DNA of 64,000 nt from CAWJMF01 sp963843945 (GCA_963843945.1 CAWJMF010000002.1:124001-188000); one strand, 5' to 3'; shown: positions 8,437 to 16,677, counted from the first letter of the stretch. Notes: a model not told the origin generated them from the sequence alone. Numbers and translations: made by a program.

Positions 8437-9041
8437 ACCACGACCAACGAAAACTGCCCCTCCTGGATCGGCCCATCGCGCGCACCCTCTCGCGCGCCGA
8501 GCTTTGCGATGGGCTGCGGCAGGTGATGCAGCAGGCCGGATTTCTCGAGGATCCGCCGCCGCCCGCAGCCTTGCGCTGGATCGACACGTTCGTCGACGCC
8601 TATGGCGTGCGGCTCGAGCGGCTGCGCGACGCGCTGCCCTTGATCGCGGCCTTGCGCGCCGAAGCGGCGCCCGTCGCGGCGCTCGCGCTCGAACGGCTGC
8701 GCAGCCGGAACGTGATCTTTTTTCTGGACACGGTCGGTCAGTACGTGGACGACCAGCCCGAATTGCGCGATTTACCGCTCGAGCGCGACGTCCCCGAGAT
8801 GGCGCGCGAATTCGGTTTGGAACGCGTGGACGCCGAATGGGCGCTGCGCGTGGCCTTGACCGGGGAGGAAGACGGGCCGCCGCTGGACCTGCTCTTTCCG
8901 CTGCTCGGGCACGACCGGATTCTGCTGCGTATCGGAGCGATCAGTTCGCACTTGCTGCACGGTCGCGGTCTGGAGCCGATCAAGTTCGGGCCGGACGGTA
9001 AACCGTTCGCGCCGCTCGGAAGCGTGAAGCCGGCGCCATGA
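8433..9041 (+). CDS. Free-standing GluRS-type anticodon-binding domain at the gltX locus
   Basis: A 202-residue protein. Its C-terminal half (WALRVALTGEEDGPPLDLL followed by LLGHDRILLRI) matches the end of bacterial glutamyl-tRNA synthetases, where similar text (RVA-TG, PPL, LLG-ER-L-RL) closes the anticodon-binding cage. The N-terminal half (about 30-130) is helical and compatible with the rest of that domain. No Rossmann catalytic domain and no HIGH or KMSKS motif is present. Its position between ispF and cysE is exactly that of gltX in Bacillus and relatives. It is best read as a gltX remnant or an exapted tRNA-binding protein; a complete gltX must lie elsewhere because GatCAB in this window needs Glu-tRNA(Gln). 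Overlaps its neighbours by ATGA. Confidence 0.72.
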   Translation: MNHDQRKLPLLDRPIARTLSRAELCDGLRQVMQQAGFLEDPPPPAALRWIDTFVDAYGVRLERLRDALPLIAALRAEAAPVAALALERLRSRNVIFFLDTVGQYVDDQPELRDLPLERDVPEMAREFGLERVDAEWALRVALTGEEDGPPLDLLFPLLGHDRILLRIGAISSHLLHGRGLEPIKFGPDGKPFAPLGSVKPAP

Positions 9042-9718
9042 GTTTGCTCGAGACGATCGCCGCCGATCTGCGCGCGCCCGTGAAACGCGATCCCGCCGCC
9101 CGCGGCTATCTCGACGTACTGCTTTCGTATCCCGGCTTTCACGCGGTGACGGCGCACCGTTTCATCCACCTGCTGCAGCGGGCGAACGTTCCGCTCCTAC
9201 CGCGATTCTTGTCGAATCTCGTGCGCTTTGCGACCGGCATCGAGATCCATCCCTCCGCGCGTTTGGGCAAAGGCTTCTTCATCGATCACGGCTCGGGCGT
9301 CGTGATCGGCGAGACGGTCGAGAGCGGCGACGACGTCACCATCTATCAAGGCGTGACGCTCGGCGGGACGAGCCTCGCGGGCGGAAAGCGCCATCCGACC
9401 TTAGGCAATCGCGTGACCGTCGGCGTGGGCGCGGCGATCCTCGGCGCGATCGTGGTGGGCGACGACGCGAAGGTCGGCGCGGGCTCGGTCGTCGTGCGCG
9501 ACGTGCCGCCGAACTCGACCGTCGTCGGCATTCCGGGCCATATCGTGCTGCAAGACGGCAAGCCGGTGCGCACCGCGCTGCCCTCGTCGAAAGTGTTCAT
9601 GCCCGATCCGAGTGCGGCCGAAATCGCGCAACTCGAGGAGCGCATCGCGGCGCTCGAGCGGCGCTTGGCCGACTTTTCGCGCTCGGCCGGATTGACGAAT
9701 GCCCCTCCGGCTGTATAA
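9038..9718 (+). CDS. cysE: Serine O-acetyltransferase
   Basis: Acetylates serine for cysteine synthesis. A 226-residue left-handed beta-helix enzyme with GIEIHPSARLGKGFFIDHGSGVVIGE, the QGVTLGGTS motif, KRHPTLG and the AGSVVVRDVPPNSTVVGIPG end of the hexapeptide repeat. The C-terminal 40 residues form a likely coiled coil (EIAQLEERIAALERRLADF). It is coupled to the upstream gene by ATGA and overlaps cysS by 20 bases. The cysE-cysS pairing is the same as in Bacillus. Confidence 0.94.
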   Translation: MSLLETIAADLRAPVKRDPAARGYLDVLLSYPGFHAVTAHRFIHLLQRANVPLLPRFLSNLVRFATGIEIHPSARLGKGFFIDHGSGVVIGETVESGDDVTIYQGVTLGGTSLAGGKRHPTLGNRVTVGVGAAILGAIVVGDDAKVGAGSVVVRDVPPNSTVVGIPGHIVLQDGKPVRTALPSSKVFMPDPSAAEIAQLEERIAALERRLADFSRSAGLTNAPPAV

Positions 9719-11234
9719 CACCCGCACGCGCTCGGTCGAACCGTTCGTGCCGCTGCGCGAGGGCCCGGTTCGGGTCTACGTCTGCGGCTTGACGCCTTCC
9801 GCCGAAGCTCATCTGGGTCACGCGCGCTCGTTCGTGTTCTTCGACGTGCTGCGGCGCTACCTAACGCACTTGGGCTATCGGGTCGAGTACGTCCAGAACG
9901 TCACGGACATCGACGATCGCAGCATCGACGCGGCCCAGCGCTTGGGGTTGCCCTGGAACGAAGTGGTCGAAGCCTTTTATGCGTCGTTCAAGCGCTCGAT
10001 GGGGCGGTTGCGCGTGCTCGAGCCCGACCGCGAGCCGCGTGCGACGGAATTCATTCCGGAGATCGTGGCGATGATCGAGCGCCTGATCGAACTGGAGCAC
10101 GCCTACGTCGCCGCCGACGGGGTGTACTATGCGGTTCGTTCGTTCCCGCGCTACGGCGCGCTTTCGGGACGCAACCTCGACGAGCTGATGGCGGGCGCGC
10201 GCATCGCCGTCGATGAGGACAAGCGCGACCCGCTCGACTTCGCGCTCTGGAAGTTCGCAAAACCGGGCGAGCCGCATTGGCCGTCGCCTTGGGGCGAAGG
10301 CCGCCCGGGCTGGCATATCGAGTGCTCGGCCATGTGCCACGTCTTGCTCGGCGAGCCGTTGGACATTCACGGCGGGGGATTCGATCTAATTTTTCCGCAT
10401 CACGAGAACGAGATCGCGCAGAGCGAGCCGTTGCTGCCGCAACCGCCGATGGCCAACGTCTGGATGCACGGCGGTCTGCTGCAATTCGACGGCCGCAAGA
10501 TGTCGAAATCCTTGGGGAACTTCGAGCCACTCTCGGCGCTGCTCGACCGCCACGATCCGCAAGCGATCCGGTTGCTCTTCCTTGAAGCCGGTTATCGCAA
10601 ACCGCTAAACTTCACCGAGGACGCCCTGGCGGGGAAGTCGGCGGCATTGCGGCGCCTGCTCGCGGCGTACGACGCCCTGCGCCACGCGCCGCCGCAAACG
10701 GGCGACGCGGCCGAAGTCGAGCGCCTCCTCGCGCCGTTTCGCGAGCGTTTCTTCGGCGCGCTCGACGACGACATGAATACCGCCGGCGCGATTTCGACCT
10801 TGTTCGACCTCGCGGCAGACTCGCGCGCGATGCTCGAAGCCGGTGCCGGCGCCGCCGCCGCCGCTTTCGTCCACGAGGGGATGACGCTCCTCGGCATCTC
10901 GCCGCTCGAGCGCACGAAACGCGCCGAAGTGACCCTCGCCCTGGAACTTCCCGCGGGCGACGGTGCGGGCCGCTATACGATTACGGCTCCCGCCGACGCC
11001 GATGCCGCACTGAGCGACGAGGCGCTTACCACGCTACGCGCGCGCGTCGGCGACGCGGTCGCACTCAACGGCAGCGGCAAAAGCGAGACCGTCAATCGCG
11101 TCGTCGAAGCGCGCTATCTGGCCAAACTCGCCAAGGATTTCGCGCTAGCCGATCGCTTGCGCGAAGCGCTGGCGGCGATCGGCGTCGCGGTCACCGACCG
11201 CAAGGATGGAGCTTCGTGGACCGTCGTCGCCTAG
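9699..11234 (+). CDS. cysS: Cysteinyl-tRNA synthetase
   Basis: A 511-residue class I synthetase charging tRNA-Cys. It shows the N-terminal zinc/substrate cysteine in VYVCGLTPSAEAHLGHARS, an HLGH version of the HIGH motif, the second zinc segment GWHIECSAMC, HHENE and KMSKSLGNF. The stretch between the first Cys and HLGH (GLTPSAEA) differs from the usual GPTVYD(Y/A). A C-terminal extension of about 70 residues follows the helical domain. Starts inside cysE and ends inside rlmB, so the three are probably coupled. Confidence 0.95.
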   Translation: MPLRLYNTRTRSVEPFVPLREGPVRVYVCGLTPSAEAHLGHARSFVFFDVLRRYLTHLGYRVEYVQNVTDIDDRSIDAAQRLGLPWNEVVEAFYASFKRSMGRLRVLEPDREPRATEFIPEIVAMIERLIELEHAYVAADGVYYAVRSFPRYGALSGRNLDELMAGARIAVDEDKRDPLDFALWKFAKPGEPHWPSPWGEGRPGWHIECSAMCHVLLGEPLDIHGGGFDLIFPHHENEIAQSEPLLPQPPMANVWMHGGLLQFDGRKMSKSLGNFEPLSALLDRHDPQAIRLLFLEAGYRKPLNFTEDALAGKSAALRRLLAAYDALRHAPPQTGDAAEVERLLAPFRERFFGALDDDMNTAGAISTLFDLAADSRAMLEAGAGAAAAAFVHEGMTLLGISPLERTKRAEVTLALELPAGDGAGRYTITAPADADAALSDEALTTLRARVGDAVALNGSGKSETVNRVVEARYLAKLAKDFALADRLREALAAIGVAVTDRKDGASWTVVA

Positions 11235-12016
11235 GGCCCTCGCGCCCGCCGCGCCGCAAAGACCCGATCGATCTCGACGACGTGGTCTACGGAGTCCATG
11301 CGGTCGAAGAAGCCCTGGCGGCCGGGGAGCAGCTGCGCCGCATCTTCGTCGGTGACGAACGCAAGCGCGATCCGGCCTTGCGGAAGCTCCTCGAGCAGGC
11401 GCGCGAAGCGGCGATCCCGATCCGCTTCGAGAGCCGCTCGTTTTTCTCGCAGTTCCCCTACCGCGCGCACCAGAGCGTGGTCGCCATGGGCGTCCCCTTC
11501 GACTACGTCTCGCTCGACGAGGCGCTAGAGCTCGCGCCGGAGTCGGGCTACCGGTTGTTCGTGGTGCTCGACCACATCACCGATCCGCACAACGCCGGCG
11601 CGATCATTCGCTCGGCGGAAGGCGCCGGCGCTACCGCGGTGGTGCTGCCCGAGCGGCGCGCTGCCGGGGTCAACGCGACGGTCCGCAAAGCGGCGGCGGG
11701 AGCGACCGCCCACCTGCCGATCGCGCGGGTTGCGAACGTGGCCGGCGCCTTGCGCAGCATGAAGAAGGCCCGGATCTGGATCGCGGGCGCGGCCGGCGAC
11801 GAAGGGGCCCTCGACTACGCCGGCGTCGACCTCAAGTGCGACCTGGCCGTGGTCATCGGCGCGGAGGGCGACGGGATCTCGCCGGTGGTCCGCAAGGAGT
11901 GCGACTACCTGCTGCGGATCCCGATGCTCGGTCGCATCGATTCCCTCAACGCCTCGGTCGCCGCCGGGATCTTACTGTTCGAAGCGCGGCGCCAGCAGAG
12001 CAAGCAAGCAAGTTGA
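11216..12016 (+). CDS. rlmB: 23S rRNA 2'-O-ribose G2251 methyltransferase-like SpoU enzyme
   Basis: A 266-residue SpoU-family (SPOUT) methyltransferase. It has the N-terminal substrate-binding domain (VYGVHAVEEAL) and the three knot motifs LDHITDPHNAGAIIRSAEG, VVIGAEGDGIS and IPMLGRIDSLNASVAAGI. GTG 11216 is the start that leaves a normal length and overlaps cysS by 19 bases. The cysS-rlmB neighbourhood is as in Bacillus (yacO). The exact rRNA position methylated is inferred from the family. Confidence 0.92.
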   Translation: MDRRRLGPSRPPRRKDPIDLDDVVYGVHAVEEALAAGEQLRRIFVGDERKRDPALRKLLEQAREAAIPIRFESRSFFSQFPYRAHQSVVAMGVPFDYVSLDEALELAPESGYRLFVVLDHITDPHNAGAIIRSAEGAGATAVVLPERRAAGVNATVRKAAAGATAHLPIARVANVAGALRSMKKARIWIAGAAGDEGALDYAGVDLKCDLAVVIGAEGDGISPVVRKECDYLLRIPMLGRIDSLNASVAAGILLFEARRQQSKQAS

Positions 12017-12027
12017 CGCGCTTTTCC

Positions 12028-12056
12028 TTGACGCTTTAGCAGGACCCTCCTATACT
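12028..12056 (+). promoter_or_regulatory. Sigma-70-type promoter for the SigH-like gene
   Basis: TTGACG (12028-12033), 17 bases, TATACT (12051-12056), close to consensus and directly after the rlmB stop. It leaves a leader of about 65 bases before the ATG at 12130. Confidence 0.82.
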
Positions 12057-12129
12057 CAGAAGGATGTGGTCGGCTCGACGGGCTCCGGCCCGCGATTTCG
12101 GCCACGTCGCGCCAAGGAGAAAAAAGAAT

Positions 12130-12777
12130 ATGGGGGTTGCGCAGGGCGCGCCCGAGGTCCTCGACTACCACGAGCGAGCCGACGAGGATCTCGTGTCCGC
12201 CGCTAAGGCGGGCGACAATTTGGCCATGGAGTTCTTGCTCAACAAATACAAGAACTTCGTGCGCATCAAGGCCAAGAGCTATTTCCTCATCGGGGCCGAC
12301 CGCGAGGACATCATCCAAGAGGGGATGATCGGGCTCTACAAGGCGGTTCGCGACTTTAAGGCCGACAAGCTTTCGAGCTTCCGCGCCTTCGCCGAGCTGT
12401 GCATCACGCGGCAGATCATTACGGCGATCAAGACCGCGACGCGGCAGAAGCACATCCCGCTCAATCAGTACATCTCGCTGAACAAGCCGATTTACGACGA
12501 GGACAGCGAGCGAACGTTGCTCGACGTGATGGCTTCGCAGAAGACTTCCGATCCCGAGGAACTCGTGATCAATCAGGAAGTCTCCGAGGACATCAAAGAG
12601 CGCATTCAGGAGAACCTCTCGGATCTCGAGTCGCAGGTGCTGCTTTCTTACTTGGAAGGCAAGAGCTATCAGGAAATGGCTCGCGACCTGAACCGGCACG
12701 TAAAATCGATCGACAACGCGCTGCAGCGCGTCAAGCGCAAGATCGAAAAGAACCTCGCCGAGATCGAGCTCCCCTGA
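12130..12777 (+). CDS. sigH: SigH-type RNA polymerase sigma factor
   Basis: A 215-residue sigma-70-family factor with region 2 at about 36-105 (YFLIGADREDIIQEGMIG, then CITRQIITAIKTATRQKH) and region 4 at about 160-210 (YQEMARDLNRHVKSIDNAL). Long stretches agree almost residue for residue with Bacillus SigH as I remember it, including DEDSERTLLDV. ATG 12130 is chosen for its AAGGAG at 12114-12119; the reading frame is open further upstream but without support. Its place after rlmB also matches Bacillus, where sigH precedes rpmG-secE-nusG. In Bacillus SigH drives transition-state genes; the regulon here is unknown and no sporulation gene is visible. Confidence 0.9.
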   Translation: MGVAQGAPEVLDYHERADEDLVSAAKAGDNLAMEFLLNKYKNFVRIKAKSYFLIGADREDIIQEGMIGLYKAVRDFKADKLSSFRAFAELCITRQIITAIKTATRQKHIPLNQYISLNKPIYDEDSERTLLDVMASQKTSDPEELVINQEVSEDIKERIQENLSDLESQVLLSYLEGKSYQEMARDLNRHVKSIDNALQRVKRKIEKNLAEIELP

Positions 12778-12807
12778 GGCGTTCGCCCCGGCGATCGACG
12801 TTGCAAG

Positions 12808-12831
12808 CAAGGCGCCCCGCGCGGCGCCTTG
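12808..12831 (+). terminator. Likely terminator hairpin after sigH
   Basis: A perfect 9-bp stem (12808-12816 with 12823-12831, CAAGGCGCC/GGCGCCTTG) with a six-base loop lies 31 bases after the sigH stop. There is no clear T tract, so it may be weak or Rho-assisted. Confidence 0.5.
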
Positions 12832-12854
12832 TTCGCGCAACTTCGGTCTAGCGC

Positions 12855-14489
12855 GTGCGGCGGCGCGATTTTCTTCCGCTCGTCGCCGGTCCGGCGGCAC
12901 TTGGAGCCTGCACGCGCGTGGGCACGTCAGGCGCGCCGGGCGAGCGCCGGAGCTGGACGGTGCCCCACGTCCTGCGCTACGCCGACCAGTCCGACCCCGT
13001 CGGGCTGAACCCGGTCATTTCGACGCACGCGCCGACCTCGTGGCTGGCGCAGTTGTGGGCGGCTTGGCTTTTTCGCTACGACGAAAACTTCGCGCCCGTC
13101 CCGGAGTTGGCGACCACCGTGCCGACCCTCGAGAACGGGCTCGTCTCGAAGGACGGCAAACGGATCGTCTTCAAACTGCGGCCGGCGCTGTGGTCGGACG
13201 GCGTTCCGTTTACGTCCAAAGACGTCGCCTTCTCGGTGGCGGTGGTACAGGACCCGCGCACGAACGTCACCTCCCGCGACGGCTGGGAACTCATCGAGCG
13301 CGTCGAGACGCCCGACGAGCACACCGCGATCTTCCACCTCAAGCAGATCTACGCGAACTTCATCCCGACGTTTTTCACGACGGGCGGAGCCAACCCGTGC
13401 ATCCTGCCCGAGCACATCGTGCGCGGCCAAGATCCCAACCGCGGACCCTACAACCAACGGCCGGTCGGCATCGGCCCGTTCGTTATCGACTCGTGGCAGC
13501 GCGGCCAAGGCGTGCAGCTGAGCGCCAACGCGCGTTACTGGAAAGGTTTGCCCAAGCTCAAGCGCATCGAGTACAAGGTCATTCCGAGTGCCGACACGCT
13601 CGTGACGCAGATGAAGACCCACGAACTCGACCTCTGGGTCCAAATGAATCCGAATTACCTCAACCAGGTGGACGGCATCGAGGGAACGCGCATCGTGCGG
13701 CAACCTTCGGTCTATTGGCGCCATTTCGACTGCAACTGCAGCCACCCGGCGCTGGCCGAAATTCCGGTGCGGCAAGCGTTGAACTACGCGATCGACCGGC
13801 AAACGATCATCGCCAAAGCGCTGCACGGCGTCGGCAAGATCAACTGGTCCGTGTTCGATCCGCAGCTGTGGGCCTACGATCCGCACGTCAAGCAGTACCC
13901 GTTCGACCTGGCGAAGGCAAACGGCTTACTTGACGCCGCCGGTTGGAAGCTGGGCGCGGACGGCGTGCGCGCGAAAGGGGGCTTGCGCCTCCATTTCGAC
14001 TTTGCGCTGCTCAGCGGCGACCCGGCCTGGGACCAGATCGTCGAGCTGACGCGCTCGACCTGGCAGCAGATCGGGGTCACCTTCGACACCAAGACGTACT
14101 TGTCGAGTCTGTATTTCGCGCAGTATCAGGACGGCGGCATCGTCAACGCCGGCAAGTACGACGTCTGCGCCTTTTCCTGGGGCAATACCCCAGCGCCGCA
14201 GGATGCGCTGAACCTGTACGCCGGCGACATGATCCCACCGCGCGGGCAGAACAGTTTGCGCTGGTCGAACCCGCAAGTGAGCGCAGCCCTCCACGGCACG
14301 ACGCGGACCCTCGATCGCGCGGAACAGATTCGCCTCTTCGGCATTGCGGAGCGCATCATCGCCGAAGAGTGTCCGACCTTCCCGCTCGTCCAGAACGTCG
14401 ACCTCATGCCGGTCAACGCGGACCTGCGGAACTTCCGGCCGTCGCCGCCCAGCGGCCCGTTCGATTTCATGATGGATACCGACATCTGA
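12855..14489 (+). CDS. Peptide/nickel ABC transporter substrate-binding lipoprotein (SBP family 5)
   Basis: A 544-residue extracytoplasmic solute-binding protein of the DppA/OppA type. The N-terminus MRRRDFLPLVAGPAALGAC combines a twin-arginine-like start with a lipobox (Cys19). The mature part has the SBP5 pattern: ATTVPTLENG, LRPALWSDGVPFTSKDVAFS, RPVGIGPFVIDSW, VRQALNYAIDRQTI and the ending segment ECPTFPLVQNVDL. No permease or ATPase lies next to it; a lone DppB-type permease is found about 20 kb downstream and could be its partner (inference). Confidence 0.9.
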   Translation: MRRRDFLPLVAGPAALGACTRVGTSGAPGERRSWTVPHVLRYADQSDPVGLNPVISTHAPTSWLAQLWAAWLFRYDENFAPVPELATTVPTLENGLVSKDGKRIVFKLRPALWSDGVPFTSKDVAFSVAVVQDPRTNVTSRDGWELIERVETPDEHTAIFHLKQIYANFIPTFFTTGGANPCILPEHIVRGQDPNRGPYNQRPVGIGPFVIDSWQRGQGVQLSANARYWKGLPKLKRIEYKVIPSADTLVTQMKTHELDLWVQMNPNYLNQVDGIEGTRIVRQPSVYWRHFDCNCSHPALAEIPVRQALNYAIDRQTIIAKALHGVGKINWSVFDPQLWAYDPHVKQYPFDLAKANGLLDAAGWKLGADGVRAKGGLRLHFDFALLSGDPAWDQIVELTRSTWQQIGVTFDTKTYLSSLYFAQYQDGGIVNAGKYDVCAFSWGNTPAPQDALNLYAGDMIPPRGQNSLRWSNPQVSAALHGTTRTLDRAEQIRLFGIAERIIAEECPTFPLVQNVDLMPVNADLRNFRPSPPSGPFDFMMDTDI

Positions 14490-14514
14490 GCGTCGAAGTT
14501 CTCCCGCGGCGCAG

Positions 14515-14588
14515 GCCGACGTAGCTCAGCTGGTCAGAGCGGCACTTTTGTAAAGTGCGGGTCATCGGTTCGAATCCGATCGTCGGCT
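14515..14588 (+). tRNA. tRNA-Thr (anticodon TGT)
   Basis: Seven-bp acceptor stem GCCGACG/CGTCGGC, D arm AGCTCAGCTGGTCAGAGC, anticodon stem GCACT/AGTGC with loop TTTGTAA (anticodon TGT), and T arm ATCGG-TTCGAAT-CCGAT. CCA is not encoded. Confidence 0.95.
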
Positions 14589-14691
14589 CGGTCTTCCCGC
14601 GGTTCGAGAGGGTCCCTTACCCGGCTCGGCGCTCCAGGTTGAGATAGACCGCAGACCCGCCGGCCGGAATGTGGGACGGAGCGGGCGGCAC

Positions 14692-15756
14692 ATGCGGGGA
14701 ACGCTGCGCGGAGTGGGCACTCGGCGACGCAAGCTCGGGGTCCTCATCGCTATGGCAATATTGCCATTGTGGTACTCCTTGCCGCGTGAGACCGCAGCCC
14801 AGAGTTTCACGAACGACCAAGTCGAGCAATTCATCGACACGCAACTTGCGCCTCAGATCCAATCCTTTGACCCGGCTCTGAAGATCGGGCCCAGCAAGTG
14901 TCCTTCGGACCTCGATCCAGGTGACCCGAAGAAGGCGAATTGTTCGCTCCCGGTCGAGGGTTTAGACGTTCCGATCCACGTGACGTATCGGCCGGGAGAG
15001 CTGTTTCATGTCGACATCGACAGAGAGTTATACTTGACTCGGCAGTCGGAGAAGTTCGCCCAAATTTCTTTGTTGAGCAGCTACGGAATAGCCGCTACGG
15101 TTCATTGCCCGGGTCCCGCCGTCTCGCTCAAAAAACCGGGCACGTTCTTTACTTGCGCGCTCTCCGGTTCCACTAAGATCCATACCGTGCGACTTCAAGC
15201 GCAAGAGAACGGCGCTTTGCTAGTCTTGCGTATTCGCACCCTACCGATGCTATATGAGGCGCCTCTTCGCCTCATCGCGCTGCACAAGGCGGGTAAGGCC
15301 GCGATATGGGATGGTCCCGCAGCGGCTGCGTACCTCACGCATGAGATACGTTCGATGTCTCCATCGGGTCAGGTCGCAAAAGTAAGTTGCCCAAAGAAGA
15401 TCGATCTCAGCGGCTCCAAGCGCGCGATTTGCTTTTTCACCACGAACGGTTTAGCTGGACGAGAAGCTCTGTGGATTACGAACGCGGGCGAATTCAAAAT
15501 TTCGTCTTTGGACGCAGTCGTCGATAGAGTCGCCGTGGCGACGCATATCCAACAGGCGATGTATAGCCGGCTAGAACAACAAGGTCAGCCGCTTGACGCG
15601 ATCGTCGATTGTGGCGCGGGGTCCGTAGTGGTGCCGTTGCCGGGAGCGATCGATTGCACGATGACCACGGGCGGAAAGCGCTACAATGTCGACATTCAGT
15701 TCCAGCAATCCGACGGCCGCATCCTAATGCGAGAGACGATTACCGAGCAGCCGTAG
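14692..15756 (+). CDS. Secreted protein with DUF4333-like repeats, lower GC
   Basis: A 354-residue protein with an N-terminal signal or anchor (about residues 10-35: VLIAMAILPLWYSLP) and at least three repeats. Each repeat has a Cys-Pro followed about 20 residues later by a second Cys in a C-x-L/F-x-G-like setting (CPSDLDPGD...ANCSLPVEG; CPGPAVSLKKPGTFFTCALS; VSCPKKIDLSGSKRAICFF; VDCGAGSVVVPLPGAIDCTM). The pattern resembles DUF4333-type secreted domains. Base composition is visibly more AT-rich than the neighbours and the gene sits alone between tRNA genes, which suggests acquisition. ATG 14692 is chosen; GTG 14671 is an alternative. Function unknown. Confidence 0.65.
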   Translation: MRGTLRGVGTRRRKLGVLIAMAILPLWYSLPRETAAQSFTNDQVEQFIDTQLAPQIQSFDPALKIGPSKCPSDLDPGDPKKANCSLPVEGLDVPIHVTYRPGELFHVDIDRELYLTRQSEKFAQISLLSSYGIAATVHCPGPAVSLKKPGTFFTCALSGSTKIHTVRLQAQENGALLVLRIRTLPMLYEAPLRLIALHKAGKAAIWDGPAAAAYLTHEIRSMSPSGQVAKVSCPKKIDLSGSKRAICFFTTNGLAGREALWITNAGEFKISSLDAVVDRVAVATHIQQAMYSRLEQQGQPLDAIVDCGAGSVVVPLPGAIDCTMTTGGKRYNVDIQFQQSDGRILMRETITEQP

Positions 15757-15947
15757 GCGGCTCCAAAGGATTGCCGGCCCGCAGCCAACGTTCACCGGTC
15801 TATCGCCGGCCCGAACGAGCCGCCGCCGGCCGGTTAGAAGGCAACCACGGGTACGACCCTGAAGGCGCGGGACGCTGACCAACCCGAAGAAAGGCGGCAA
15901 GGGTTCGTTCATCGTTTCGTCCAGAGAATTTGAGAAAAGCCCCATAC

Positions 15948-16031
<84 letters not shown>

Positions 16032-16111
16032 TACGAGCTTCGCTCGCTCGCGCCGGTCCGCAACGCCGGGATAATTTCCGGGCGCAGCGAAAGGCCGTGG
16101 GTCCTAAACGG

Positions 16112-16185
16112 GCGGGCGTTGCATAATGGTAATGCCTCTGCCTTCCAAGCAGAAGTTGCGAGTTCGATTCTCGCCGCCCGCTCCA
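16112..16185 (+). tRNA. tRNA-Gly (anticodon TCC)
   Basis: Acceptor GCGGGCG/CGCCCGC, anticodon loop CTTCCAA (anticodon TCC), T arm GCGAG-TTCGATT-CTCGC, discriminator T and encoded CCA (16183-16185). Confidence 0.95.
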
Positions 16186-16189
16186 CGGT

Positions 16190-16264
16190 GCCCCTGTAGC
16201 TCAGCGGTAGAGCACGTCATTGGTAATGACGAGGTCTCGGGTTCAATCCCCGACGGGGGCTCCA
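16190..16264 (+). tRNA. tRNA-Thr (anticodon GGT)
   Basis: Acceptor GCCCCTG/CGGGGGC with one G-T pair, anticodon stem CGTCA/TGACG with loop TTGGTAA (anticodon GGT), T arm CGGG-TTCAATC-CCCG, encoded CCA. Follows tRNA-Tyr and tRNA-Gly, the same order and anticodons as the Thr-Tyr-Gly-Thr tRNA run before tufB in E. coli. Confidence 0.95.
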
Positions 16265-16500
16265 GAAATGTGACGTCGCCGCCGGCCAAGCCGGCATGGC
16301 GCCGCACCAGGGCCGCGTAAAAGAACGTCGGCCTCCGTGCGAGCCCGTCCCCTGAGCCCTCCCGAAGTGTGACGAAAAAGTGATGTCCGACACGGGCGGG
16401 GTGCAGGAGGGCCCTAGCGAACGCTAAGGAACCGACCCCCTGCCTTCACGGCTGGGGGCCGGCCATCACTCACTTACTCCCATAAGCGAGCAAAGCTGAA
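16265..16500 (+). promoter_or_regulatory. Structured leader upstream of the Flp pilin gene
   Basis: This 236-base gap between tRNA-Thr and the pilin has several hairpins. A GCCGGC-CAA-GCCGGC hairpin (16281-16295) may end the tRNA transcript. A small stem TAGC-GAAC-GCTA with flanking C/G pairs lies at 16412-16429. A strong stem follows, CCCCC plus GCC (16436-16444) with GGC plus GGGGG (16450-16458), with one T-T mismatch and loop TTCAC. TGTGA-type half-sites occur at 16269 and 16368. I see no match to known c-di-GMP or TPP riboswitch cores. It could be a cis-regulatory RNA or simply pilin mRNA-stabilising structure. Confidence 0.5.
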
Positions 16501-16653
16501 ATGAAGCGCTTCCTGAAAGACGATTCCGGTCAGGGCTTGGTCGAATACGCCTTGATCATTGCGCTCGTGTCGATCGTCGCGATCGCCGCGCTGCAACTTC
16601 TCGGTAACAAGGCGTCGAACACCCTGAATAACGCGGCGACGCAACTCTCCTAG
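16501..16653 (+). CDS. Flp/Fap-type pilin, isolated copy
   Basis: A 50-residue type IVb pilin: MKRFLKDDSG, then QGLVEYALIIALVSIVAI. The prepilin peptidase site is G10/Q11, with the canonical Glu at mature position 5 and Tyr at 6, followed by a single hydrophobic helix. It has a strong terminator and a long structured leader of its own and is not next to any Tad assembly gene. The two Flp genes of the duplicated module near 48 and 52 kb have Phe instead of Tyr at position 6 and longer C-termini, so this is a distinct pilin. Confidence 0.88.
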   Translation: MKRFLKDDSGQGLVEYALIIALVSIVAIAALQLLGNKASNTLNNAATQLS

Positions 16654-16677
16654 TTCACTCGTTTCGCAATTCGACCA

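Noticed and set aside
16396..16500. Known c-di-GMP or TPP riboswitch before the Flp gene
   Set aside because: GGGGTGC recalls the TPP aptamer and Flp genes often carry c-di-GMP riboswitches, but the CTGAGA element of TPP and the conserved core of the GEMM motif are absent.
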